From assembly GCA_036261915.1 (NCBI GenBank), contig DATAJX010000001.1, forward strand, positions 62,001-126,000: a stretch of 64,000 nt of DNA, in the 5' to 3' direction. Of this stretch, positions 43,640-54,032 are shown one piece after another (position 1 is the stretch's first letter; every line of letters begins with the position of its first letter). The position numbers were made by a program, and so were the translations under genes. Below the pieces are notes generated by a model. It made no database searches. It had not been told where the DNA came from and was given only the letters and a program-made list of their open reading frames with translations. Source of the stretch: DATAJX01 sp036261915 (GTDB lineage: Bacteria > Pseudomonadota > Alphaproteobacteria > UBA2136 > UBA6156).

Positions 43640-44176
43640 TTACTTGGGGGCAGGGCTGGCGGCAGGCTTGTTAAAGACCGCCATCGTATCCTCGAACTGC
43701 GAACCCTTGTAGGGCTGCACGGGGTTGGCCGTTGTCACGCGGCTGGTCTGCACCGTCAGCGGTCCTGTGTTGGTCACAGGCGCGGTTGCCGGGGCATTGG
43801 CCACCGGGGCCCGCATGGCTTTCGGCTTGGCCGCCACCTTGGGGGCAGCGGCAGGCTTCTTGGCCACGGCCTGCTTCACCGGCTTGGCGGCGGGCGCCGC
43901 AACCGTCTCCACGCCGTCAAACAGCTCATTGCCGTCGGGGCTGAAAAGCACAAAACGCTTTTCAGTCACGCCGCCGGGCATGGGCCTGTCCACGGTCACC
44001 TTGCAGTTGCCGTCCTTGGTCGGCGTGCCCACCGGCCAGCTCACGTCATACTTGTCCATGGCGTCGTACACCTTTTGGGTGCAGCCGCTTGCCGCATGGG
44101 CCTGGGCAAACATGCCAAGGCCTGCAAAAAGGGCGGTTCCAAGGGCAAGGCCCGCAATGCGCGTCATCATTTTCAT
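43640..44176 (-). CDS. exported Ala/Pro/Lys-rich protein
   Basis: A 178-residue protein with a signal peptide cleaved after AHA (about residue 28). The first ~75 mature residues look folded, with two cysteines (SGCTQKVYDAMDKYDVSWP, GNCKVTVDRPMPG); the rest is low-complexity Ala/Pro/Lys ending in a short conserved-looking PYKGSQFEDTMAVF motif. ATG 44176 is preceded by an in-frame GTG and by GGAA. Function unknown; it lies divergent from ftsH. Confidence 0.65.
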   Translation of the reverse strand: MKMMTRIAGLALGTALFAGLGMFAQAHAASGCTQKVYDAMDKYDVSWPVGTPTKDGNCKVTVDRPMPGGVTEKRFVLFSPDGNELFDGVETVAAPAAKPVKQAVAKKPAAAPKVAAKPKAMRAPVANAPATAPVTNTGPLTVQTSRVTTANPVQPYKGSQFEDTMAVFNKPAASPAPK

Positions 44177-44321
44177 CACAAAGTTCCTTCTGGTGTCTCG
44201 GGCGGCAAAAGCCGCCCAATAGGGGTGTAAGTCCCTGTTAAATGGGGCAGAATACCGATTTTACAAGTTCTTTACGCCGGTTTTTGTTGCCGGGGTGGGG
44301 TAGGGGCTATAAAGTGCGCCC

Positions 44322-46250
<1,929 letters not shown>

Positions 46251-46251
46251 A

Positions 46252-46278
46252 AAAATCCCCGCCACCGGCGGGGATTTT
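46252..46278. terminator. intrinsic terminator of ftsH
   Basis: AAAATCCCCGCC / GGCGGGGATTTT with an ACC loop directly after the ftsH stop; it also faces the end of the convergent zinc-ribbon gene. Confidence 0.85.
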
Positions 46279-46289
46279 ACCATTCGATA

Positions 46290-46760
46290 TCAACGTCCCG
46301 CGCGGCGGGGCAATCCGCGGAACAGTTCATTCATCGGCATCTTGGGTTGGCGTATCTGCCGCACCCACTGGCGCCGGGGCTTGCAGGCGGGGCAGCCGCG
46401 CCGGTCGTTGGTCTGCACCAGTCCAAACTCTTCCCAGTTTTCATGGGCCGGGTTTCTCAGGCAGCCAAAGGTGTTCCTGTTGCGGGCACCCCGCCATTCT
46501 CCAACCACCCGCACGCCCAGCGGTTCAAGGCGGCTGGCCGGGTGGCCCTTGCCCTCGTTCAGGGCCTGCGCGCACTCAGGGCAACCACGGCCCAGCTTGG
46601 TCACGTCATAAGGAGTGGCTTTCCATTCGTGGCCGCAAACCTTGCAAAACCAGCGTTCCGGATAACTCAACCGGGTCAAATCCGGCCCCATGTAGGCCAT
46701 GTCGCCACGCTGGGCGGCAAATTCACGCAACACGCGTCCCTTGATCAGTGGATGGGCCAT
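46290..46760 (-). CDS. zinc-ribbon/treble-clef protein (DUF4379-like)
   Basis: A 156-residue protein from ATG 46760, chosen because GGAGG lies 5 bases upstream. It has two zinc-ribbon units: WFCKVCGHEWKATPYDV...GCPECA near 38-65 and a second with FGCLRNPAHENWEEFG...GCPACK near 98-128. The C-x2-C-x-H-x-W...CPxC pattern is that of treble-clef domains found in endonuclease-related and mobile-element proteins. It breaks the ftsH-glmM neighbourhood where folP often lies. A role in nucleic-acid binding is inference. Confidence 0.72.
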   Translation of the reverse strand: MAHPLIKGRVLREFAAQRGDMAYMGPDLTRLSYPERWFCKVCGHEWKATPYDVTKLGRGCPECAQALNEGKGHPASRLEPLGVRVVGEWRGARNRNTFGCLRNPAHENWEEFGLVQTNDRRGCPACKPRRQWVRQIRQPKMPMNELFRGLPRRAGR

Positions 46761-46867
46761 GTCAGCCTCCATAAAAAGAAATAACGGTTTCAACGCCCCA
46801 CTGCCTTAATTGTATACATTTGTCAACAGTTGGTGAAACCGCCCCCCTATGCTAAAACCCGCACCTC

Positions 46868-48235
<1,368 letters not shown>

Positions 48236-48242
48236 GTCGGCC

Positions 48243-49055
48243 ATGCCGCATCCCATGGGCGGGTGCTGGGCAAAGCTCGAAAGGGCAAAATCCACGGTGG
48301 CCGAACTGGAAAAAAGCATCACCGATTACCTGAAGCCCGGCTCGCCCCACTTCACCATCACCTCCGGGCATTTCAATCAGTTCACCGAATTCGGCTACAC
48401 CGTAGCGGGCAAACCTTTGCCGCTGTCGTTCGCGGTCATGGCGGGCGAGGTCCTGCACCACCTGCGCTCCGCGCTCGACTACGCGCTATGGGCGTTGGCC
48501 AGTCAAAAGATCGAACCCGGGCGCGACCTTCAATTTCCTTTATGCGACAATCCCTCCGATTTTCAGGAAAAGCTCCGCCGTAAAAGCTTCAAAGGCATCA
48601 GCGAGCAGGGCAGGGCGCTTATCGAACAACTGCAACCCTACAACAGCCAGCCCGATCCCCACCTCTCCACCTTCAAGGCCCTGTCCGAATATAACAACAT
48701 CGACAAACACCGCCTGCTCCTGGTCGTCTCCGCCGCGGCGCAAATCGGCAATACCATCAAACTGGGTGATGACGGCAAGGCCACGGGTCCCACCGTGATT
48801 AAGGGTTTCGGCCCGCCCGACGAAGTCATGGTCACCGAAGAAGGTACCCGCGTGTTCACCATTTATTTCGACGGCCCCCATCCGCACGCCAACGCCCAAA
48901 TGGAGATAAAGCTGAAGGCCTATTTCGCCCCCGTTCCCCACATCCTGCCCAAGGTCGAATTCATCTCCGGGCTGCAATTGCTGTGCGCCAACGTCGAAGA
49001 TGCGCTCAAACGCCTTCAAGCTCTGTTCGATAGGGAATTCCCTCCCATGGGCTAA
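48243..49055 (+). CDS. hypothetical protein with LRSALD motif
   Basis: A 270-residue soluble protein starting 7 bases after glmM. The most distinctive part is a helix with AGEVLHHLRSALDYALWALA (about 66-85), followed by an ISEQGRALIEQLQPYN block and a polar YNNIDKHRLLLVVSAA helix. Proteins with this LRsaLDyal pattern are scattered in bacteria as unknowns; a HEPN-like helical fold is possible but unproven. Its sporadic nature suggests horizontal gain. Confidence 0.68.
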   Translation: MPHPMGGCWAKLERAKSTVAELEKSITDYLKPGSPHFTITSGHFNQFTEFGYTVAGKPLPLSFAVMAGEVLHHLRSALDYALWALASQKIEPGRDLQFPLCDNPSDFQEKLRRKSFKGISEQGRALIEQLQPYNSQPDPHLSTFKALSEYNNIDKHRLLLVVSAAAQIGNTIKLGDDGKATGPTVIKGFGPPDEVMVTEEGTRVFTIYFDGPHPHANAQMEIKLKAYFAPVPHILPKVEFISGLQLLCANVEDALKRLQALFDREFPPMG

Positions 49056-49073
49056 CTGCCCATCCAAAAAACA

Positions 49074-49103
49074 AAAGGCCCGCCATTCCGGCGGGCCTTT
49101 TTT
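49074..49103 (+). terminator. intrinsic terminator of the glmM operon
   Basis: AAAGGCCCGCC / GGCGGGCCTTT with an ATTCC loop and a long T run. Confidence 0.88.
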
Positions 49104-49200
49104 GTCAGCAACCTTACGCCGCCGGTCAGCTCCATTCCGCAAATGTAAGCTTGCTTACACGTGCAAATATGAAAAAGCGGCTTTGAGGCCGCCCCGACAT

Positions 49201-49295
49201 TCCCGCATCACCCGCGCATCATTCACGCTCGTTTAAAGGCCAAATCGCATCACAAGTGTACAGCTCAACATCACTCGCGCATCACCTGCGCAGCA
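49201..49295. repeat. GCGCATCAC-type intergenic repeat, copy C
   Basis: CCGCATCACCCGCGCATCATTCACGCTCG, a GGCC-containing spacer, AATCGCATCACAAGTGTACAG and the hairpin GCGCA-TCACC-TGCGC (49277-49291) repeat the word order of copy A (4258-4366). It fills most of the gap between the glmM-operon terminator and the end of the RuBisCO-like operon; no gene is seen in 49104-49295. Confidence 0.6.
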
Positions 49296-49634
49296 TTATT
49301 GCCCTTCTTGAGGCGTCTTGGCGATGAACGACATTTCCGTAAGCCGCGTCACCGGGTTGTAGCCATTCAGCTTCACGAAAGCATACGGGTGGCGGCGCGC
49401 GCAGCTCTCCACGTGCGCCATCAGTTGCCCGGCGGTCAGCGCCTGCGGCTGGCCCTCGGCGCCAAAGCGCGTCGGCAATATCGGCCACTGCCGCCAGTAA
49501 AAATCGGCATGGGTCGGGGTCTCGCTGAATTCGATGCTGGCCACCCAACCGTTGGCAATGAGCGTATGCGCCTGCGCCTCAATTTGCGCATTGCTCAGTG
49601 GTGGCAAAAAAGCAAAAGTTTCAAATCTTTGCAT
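49296..49634 (-). CDS. RuBisCO small-subunit (RbcS) homologue
   Basis: A 112-residue protein whose whole length aligns with RuBisCO small subunits. It opens QRFETFAFLPPLS, close to the RFETFSYLPPLS of cyanobacterial RbcS, then has AQIEAQAHTLIANGW, the IEFSETP strand, DFYWRQW (DFYWTMW in RbcS), a VESCARRHPYAFVKL helix-strand and the final MSFIAKTP (VSFIVHRP). An insertion of about 12 residues follows FYWRQWPI. The ATG at 49634 has GAGGA 5 bases upstream; a GTG at 49637 is an alternative. It ends a three-gene operon with a Nudix gene and an HTH-RuBisCO large-subunit fusion. In normal form I enzymes this subunit caps the L8 core; here it probably does the same for a non-catalytic core. Confidence 0.88.
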   Translation of the reverse strand: MQRFETFAFLPPLSNAQIEAQAHTLIANGWVASIEFSETPTHADFYWRQWPILPTRFGAEGQPQALTAGQLMAHVESCARRHPYAFVKLNGYNPVTRLTEMSFIAKTPQEGQ

Positions 49635-49641
49635 CACGTCC

Positions 49642-50040
49642 TCAATCTATCCTGTTAATTTGTTTCAGCCAGTCGAAGATCAACACGGCGGCCCCGCCCA
49701 CGCGCGGTCGGTCGGCATGGCCAAGCCACGCCATGTCGTCTATCTCGCTCGCGGGTTTCAGCACGCCGGTGTAATCGCCGCCGTAGCAGGCAATGCGCAC
49801 CAGCGTGCCTTCAGGCTTGCCGTGGGCCTGCGCTTCAAAGGTGTCCAGGTACTCCAGGTTCTCCGGCGCCAGTTGCACGTTCAGTTCTTCACCGATTTCG
49901 CGCACCAGCGCCTGCTGGTCGGTTTCACCGGCCTCGCGCTTGCCGCCCGGAATATAGTAAACCTGCTGGCCGCGGCTGCGCACCATCAGCACGCGGCGGT
50001 TCTCCACCCGCAGCCAGCCCAGCTTATCAATGCTCGCCAT
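49642..50040 (-). CDS. Nudix hydrolase
   Basis: A 132-residue Nudix enzyme. The Nudix box runs from about residue 33: G-x5-E-x7-REIGEEL, with the usual REUxEE metal-binding glutamates and Asn in place of the last Gly. Other family features are the N-terminal strand VLMVRSRGQQVYYIPGGK and a FEAQAHGKPEG segment that I recall from a widespread proteobacterial Nudix subgroup. It hydrolyses a nucleoside diphosphate linked to another group; the substrate is unknown. Its ATG overlaps the stop of the RuBisCO-like fusion by one base (TAATG), and it ends 7 bases before the RbcS-like start, so all three are translated from one message. Confidence 0.92.
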   Translation of the reverse strand: MASIDKLGWLRVENRRVLMVRSRGQQVYYIPGGKREAGETDQQALVREIGEELNVQLAPENLEYLDTFEAQAHGKPEGTLVRIACYGGDYTGVLKPASEIDDMAWLGHADRPRVGGAAVLIFDWLKQINRID

Positions 50041-51713
50041 TACGCGTCGTCCTCGGGTTCGTCATCGTCCTTGCGCGGCGCAAACGGCTTGATGTTATCC
50101 GGCTTGGGGGCAGGGAAGGTCTGCACCTCGCCACCGGTGGCCTTGCCCACGCCGGGGTTGGTGCCGGTCCCGCCAATCACACCGAACAGGAACGCACCCT
50201 CGTGCCAGTGGTCCAGCGCGGCCTTCAGCTCGGGGCAATAGCGCGCGGCCTTGCTCAAAATGGTGCGGCCTTCCACGGCCAGGCTCACACCCTCGTTACG
50301 GGCCTGAACCAGCGCTTCAATGGCGGTACGGTTGGCAATGGCACCGGCCTGGCTGCCCCAGGGGTGTCCCATGATGCTGCCGCCACATTGAATGACCACA
50401 TGGTCGCCCATCGCATCGATCAGGCGGGGGAAGTGCCACGGGTTGTGCCCGCCGCCCACGGCCGGAATGGCCGGGTTCAACCCATGGAAAGGCTGGCTCA
50501 CATAGTGCCCGGTGTCGGGCGCAGCCTGCACCAGGTCGTCGCGCAACGCGGCCATCACGCCGCTCACCTGGCGGCGGTTGGTCACGCTGCCGCGCAGCGG
50601 GCTGGCGGTGCTCACCATGTCGCAACCGGCCCAGCGCAACAGCTTGGCATGCAACTGTTCGCTCATCATGTCGCCGCTCAGGGCGCGGCCGCCCATGGCG
50701 CACAGCACCATCTCGTTCTTGCGGCACCACTCGGTCAGGCTGTGCAATGCGGCCCAGCCAATCGCCACGCTGTCCACCATCACCATGGCCATTTCCATGT
50801 CCTTGGCCCACAGCGCGCGCTCCAGCATCAGGTCAACAGTGGGTGCGGTAATATTGCAGGCATGGCTTTTAAACTCATTGGTCTCGCGCATGGCGGCATG
50901 GGCGGCTTCTGCGGCGTACCTGAAGCGCTCGCGCCAGCCGTTGGTGGGTATGCTGTGCAGCAAAACCGGGTCGGCGCAAAAATCGGCCCCGCCCACCAGG
51001 GCCTCGTACACCGCGCGGCCATATTGACGGGCACTCAACCCCTGCATGGGGCGGATGGTACAGCTCATCAGCGGGCGCCCGTGCTTGTTCATGGCATCGC
51101 GCAAGCCGCGCACGCCAAAGGCCGGGCCGCGGAAGGTCCGGGCCAGCAGTTCCGGCAATCTAATATCCATCAGCCGCGCGCCGGTGCCGGTCAGCGCCGC
51201 GCTCACCACGCTCAGCACGCCGGGCACGCTGCCGCCTTCAATCAACAGGTGGGGCACCAGCAGGTGCAGCCGTATCCGGCGCGGGCCCACGGTCTCGGCA
51301 TGGGTCACGGCGGGCTGCGGCTGGGTCGGGTCGGCATATTCCTGCGTCCAGCTGTCCACCCATACGCCTTGCATGGCGCTGCTTATCAGCTTGCTGGCGC
51401 TGGCGGGGGTGTGGTCCGTATCGGCCAGTTCCAGCACGGCGGTTAAAGCGGTCTCCGGGCTCAGCACGGCCGAAGCCCCGCCACCCACCACCGGCACATT
51501 ATCCGCCTGCGGCGCCACCAAACTGTCCAGCGGCACCCCCAGCGCCCGGGCGATCTTCACCACGCTGCCAAAACCGGGGTTGGTATGCCCGCTCAATATC
51601 CGGCTCAGGCTGGCCATGCTCACGCCACTGGCCCGCGCCAGCTCGGCCGAGCTCATGCCCTTGCCCGCCAACAATTCCTTAATAACGTCGCCCAAGTTTT
51701 CCGAATGTATCAT
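50040..51713 (-). CDS. XRE-family HTH fused to inactive RuBisCO large-subunit domain
   Basis: A 557-residue protein from ATG 51713 (MIHSENLG); the frame is open to ATG 51779, which has a weak AGG site and would add 22 residues. Residues 6-68 are an XRE/Cro-type helix-turn-helix (MSSAELARASGVSMASLSRIL, then KIARALGVPLDSL). Residues about 85-515 align end to end with form I RuBisCO large subunit: GVWVDSW at the N-domain, GRPLMSCTIRPMQGLS, YGRAVYEALVGGADF, WRERFRYAAEA, GGGHNPWHFP, QCGGSIMGHPWG and QARNEG. The carbamylated Lys and metal ligands of TKDDE are replaced (CADPV at 246-250); the Lys of TIKPK is Arg (221). Trp66 and the GG phosphate loops are kept. The C-terminal ~25 residues are acidic. 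It cannot be a normal carboxylase; a DNA-binding sensor is the likeliest role. Confidence 0.9.
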   Translation of the reverse strand: MIHSENLGDVIKELLAGKGMSSAELARASGVSMASLSRILSGHTNPGFGSVVKIARALGVPLDSLVAPQADNVPVVGGGASAVLSPETALTAVLELADTDHTPASASKLISSAMQGVWVDSWTQEYADPTQPQPAVTHAETVGPRRIRLHLLVPHLLIEGGSVPGVLSVVSAALTGTGARLMDIRLPELLARTFRGPAFGVRGLRDAMNKHGRPLMSCTIRPMQGLSARQYGRAVYEALVGGADFCADPVLLHSIPTNGWRERFRYAAEAAHAAMRETNEFKSHACNITAPTVDLMLERALWAKDMEMAMVMVDSVAIGWAALHSLTEWCRKNEMVLCAMGGRALSGDMMSEQLHAKLLRWAGCDMVSTASPLRGSVTNRRQVSGVMAALRDDLVQAAPDTGHYVSQPFHGLNPAIPAVGGGHNPWHFPRLIDAMGDHVVIQCGGSIMGHPWGSQAGAIANRTAIEALVQARNEGVSLAVEGRTILSKAARYCPELKAALDHWHEGAFLFGVIGGTGTNPGVGKATGGEVQTFPAPKPDNIKPFAPRKDDDEPEDDA

Positions 51714-51749
51714 GTTGCGTTTATGGAATACCCCTTGCAAATACGCAAC
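51714..51749. promoter_or_regulatory. inverted repeat at the HTH-RuBisCO start, candidate operator
   Basis: GTTGCGT (51714-51720) and ACGCAAC (51743-51749) are a perfect 7-bp inverted repeat with a 22-base spacer that contains the small palindrome TTGCAA. It lies directly upstream of ATG 51713. Autoregulation by the HTH protein is a guess; if translation starts at 51779 the repeat would be inside the gene. Confidence 0.3.
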
Positions 51750-51891
51750 CAAAAAACCGCCTTTTCCGGCAAGTCTCATGTAAGCAACCTAAAAAAACTG
51801 TGTGTTTATGGCCAAAAAAGCCCAAAAACCCATTGTCCTGCAAGCAAGGCTTTGGCATGTATGCACCGTTAATAACCTAAGGAGTACATAC

Positions 51892-52500
51892 ATGAAGCAA
51901 GTAGCAATTTTAACCGTTGTGGCAGCAGGCCTTATCGCAAGCAACGCCATGGCAACCGACGGCGCCTACATGGGCGTGCAGGGCGGTTATAGCTCGATCA
52001 AGGCCAAGCAAGAAGGCAACCTGAACGGCGCCGGCCTCAGCGATACCAACAACGCCGACGGCGCACAGCTGGGTGTGTACGGTGGTTACGGTAAAACCTT
52101 CAACAATGTTTATCTGGGCGCCGAAGTCGAAGCCAACGGCACCAACAACAGCATGGATCCCAACTACAGCGGCAACGCCACCAAGTTCAAGCAGGAGTAC
52201 AACTACGGCGCCGCAGCGCGTGTGGGCTATAACTACAACGATTGCCTGATGCCCTACGTTCGCGCCGGTGTTACCCGTGCCAAGTTCAACCAGGTGGGCG
52301 GCAACCTCGACGACAGCCAAACCAAAACCGGCTTCGCCCCGGGCGTGGGTCTCGAATACCACGTGGCCGACCACATGAGCGTACGCGGCGAACTGGTCAG
52401 CACCTACTACGGCCGCATGGACAGCTCCAACAGCACCTCGGGCGTCAGCAGCAAGCTGAACGACCGCGTGGCCCGCGTCGGTCTCACCTACAACTTCTAA
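51892..52500 (+). CDS. outer-membrane beta-barrel protein (OmpA-like/Omp25 type)
   Basis: A 202-residue protein with an AAGGAG ribosome site. The signal peptide ends near NAMA (about residue 20). The mature protein is an eight-strand-like barrel: YMGVQGGYSSIKA, GAQLGVYGGYGKTF, VYLGAEVEANG, YNYGAAARVGYNYND, MPYVRAGVTRAKF, GFAPGVGLEYHV, MSVRGELVSTYYG, and a last strand VARVGLTYNF ending in the Phe required by BamA. It is divergent from the HTH-RuBisCO fusion. Confidence 0.9.
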   Translation: MKQVAILTVVAAGLIASNAMATDGAYMGVQGGYSSIKAKQEGNLNGAGLSDTNNADGAQLGVYGGYGKTFNNVYLGAEVEANGTNNSMDPNYSGNATKFKQEYNYGAAARVGYNYNDCLMPYVRAGVTRAKFNQVGGNLDDSQTKTGFAPGVGLEYHVADHMSVRGELVSTYYGRMDSSNSTSGVSSKLNDRVARVGLTYNF

Positions 52501-52524
52501 CGAAGTTACCGTTACCTATCCAAA

Positions 52525-52552
52525 AAAACCGGCCTGTGGGGGCCGGTTTTTA
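52525..52552 (+). terminator. intrinsic terminator
   Basis: AAAACCGGCC / GGCCGGTTTT around TGTGGG, then a T run, 24 bases after the barrel gene. Confidence 0.85.
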
Positions 52553-52558
52553 AATTTC

Positions 52559-52635
52559 TGGTGGCGCCTCACGGATTCGAACCGCGGACACGAGGATTAT
52601 GATTCCTCTGCTCTAACCAACTGAGCTAAGGCGCC
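52559..52635 (-). tRNA. tRNA-Met (CAT), elongator type
   Basis: A 77-base cloverleaf on the minus strand: acceptor stem GGCGCCT / AGGCGCC, D arm TAGCTCAGTTGGTTAGAGCA, anticodon arm GAGGA-ATCATAA-TCCTC with anticodon CAT, T arm with GGTTCGAATCC, discriminator A and an encoded CCA end. The anticodon arm (AGGAATCATAATCCT) matches alphaproteobacterial elongator tRNA-Met; the first base pair G-C excludes the initiator. tRNA-Ile2 (CAT, the TilS substrate) is the alternative but fits less well. Confidence 0.88.
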
Positions 52636-52738
52636 ACACGGGGCGATAGGTAGCCTTACTGCCATAAAGTGTCAACAAGGCGTTCACAATTAGCCAATAA
52701 AAGGCTACATTGCGCGCCTTATATAGAGAAAAGACCCC

Positions 52739-54001
52739 ATGCAGCGCACCGCCTACTTCCTTAAAACCACCAAAGACGTCGCCAAAACCGAAGTCAGCCG
52801 CAATGCGCAACTGCTCATCCGCGCGGGTATGGTCAACCAGTTGATGGCCGGGGCCTACAGCTATTTGCCGCTGGGCCTGCGGGTGCTCACCAAAATCGAA
52901 AACATCATCCGCGACGAAATGAACAGGCTCGGCGCCGGCGAGTTGCTTATGCCCGCGCTGCAACCGCGCGAGATATGGGACGTCACCGGCCGCTGGGATA
53001 AGATAGACGTGCTTTTCAAGCTCAAGGGTGCGGGCGATCGCGACCTGGCACTGGGCCCCACGCACGAAGAAGTTATCACCCCGCTGGCCGCCACGGTCAT
53101 CAACAGCTACCGCGACCTGCCCACCGCCGTTTACCAGGTGCAAACCAAGTTCCGGAATGAGGCCCGTGCCAAAAGCGGCCTGCTGCGCGGGCGCGAATTC
53201 CGTATGAAAGACATGTACAGCTTCCACGCCACGCAGGAAGACCTCGATGCCTTTTACGAAAAGGCGACCGAAGCCTACCAGCGCATCTACCAGCGCGTGG
53301 GGCTGGGCGATTTAACGTTGCGTACTTTCGCCTCGGGCGGCGCCTTCAGTAAATACTCGCACGAATTCCAAACGCTCACCGAAAGCGGCGAAGACATCGT
53401 TTATAAGCTTCCCAACGGCGATGCCATCAACGAAGAGATCATCACCGAACGCGAAGCCATCGCCGACCTGATTCCAAACTATAAAGAAGGCGACGAAGCC
53501 AAACTGCAAAAAGCCAAATCCATCGAGGTCGGCAACATCTTCAAGCTCGGCACCCGCTTTTCCGAGGCCTTCAACCTTACCTACACCGATAAAGACGGCA
53601 GCGTAAAACACCCGGTCATGGGCTGCTACGGCGTCGGCCCCAGCCGCGTCATGGGTACGGTGGCCGAAGTGCTCTCCGACGAAGCCGGCCTCATCTGGCC
53701 GATGGAGATCGCGCCTTTCCACGTCGGCATCGTCAACCTGCGGGTGTCCGACGACGGCTGCAACATCGCCACCGCCAAACTGAATGATATCCTCACCGCC
53801 CAGGGGTTCGAAGTGCTGGTCGACGACCGCGACACCGGCGCGGGCGATAAATTCGCCGACATGGACCTCATAGGCCTGCCGTGGCAGGCCACCATAGGCC
53901 CCAAGGGCGTGGCGGCGGGCGAAGTGGAATGGAAAAACCGCAAAACCGGCCAAAAGCAAAGCCTGCCCATGGGCAAGTTGCCCGAAGGCTTGTCTCTTTA
54001 A
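52739..54001 (+). CDS. proS: prolyl-tRNA synthetase (short alphaproteobacterial form)
   Basis: A 420-residue class II synthetase. Motif 1 region AGAYSYLPLGLRVLTKIE, the LGPTHEEVITPLA and TKFRNEARAKSGLLRGREF (motif 2) blocks, and YGVGPSRVMG (motif 3) are present. The ~180-residue INS editing domain of E. coli ProS is absent, which is normal for alphaproteobacteria. It starts the proS-lolC-lolD-dnaE neighbourhood. Confidence 0.95.
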   Translation: MQRTAYFLKTTKDVAKTEVSRNAQLLIRAGMVNQLMAGAYSYLPLGLRVLTKIENIIRDEMNRLGAGELLMPALQPREIWDVTGRWDKIDVLFKLKGAGDRDLALGPTHEEVITPLAATVINSYRDLPTAVYQVQTKFRNEARAKSGLLRGREFRMKDMYSFHATQEDLDAFYEKATEAYQRIYQRVGLGDLTLRTFASGGAFSKYSHEFQTLTESGEDIVYKLPNGDAINEEIITEREAIADLIPNYKEGDEAKLQKAKSIEVGNIFKLGTRFSEAFNLTYTDKDGSVKHPVMGCYGVGPSRVMGTVAEVLSDEAGLIWPMEIAPFHVGIVNLRVSDDGCNIATAKLNDILTAQGFEVLVDDRDTGAGDKFADMDLIGLPWQATIGPKGVAAGEVEWKNRKTGQKQSLPMGKLPEGLSL

Positions 54002-54007
54002 AAAGAA

Positions 54008-54031
54008 AAACGGCCCCAGCAGGGGCCGTTT
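54008..54031. terminator. bidirectional intrinsic terminator
   Basis: AACGGCCCC / GGGGCCGTT with a short loop, flanked by A and T runs, between proS and the convergent small genes. Confidence 0.8.
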
Positions 54032-54032
54032 C

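Noticed and set aside
50040..51713. Active form I RuBisCO for CO2 fixation
   Set aside because: The carbamylated Lys, the Asp/Glu metal ligands and the loop-6 Lys are replaced, and no other Calvin-cycle gene is present.
52559..52635. tRNA-Ile2 with lysidine-modified CAT anticodon
   Set aside because: The anticodon arm and body match alphaproteobacterial elongator tRNA-Met better; identity would need a tRNA model score.
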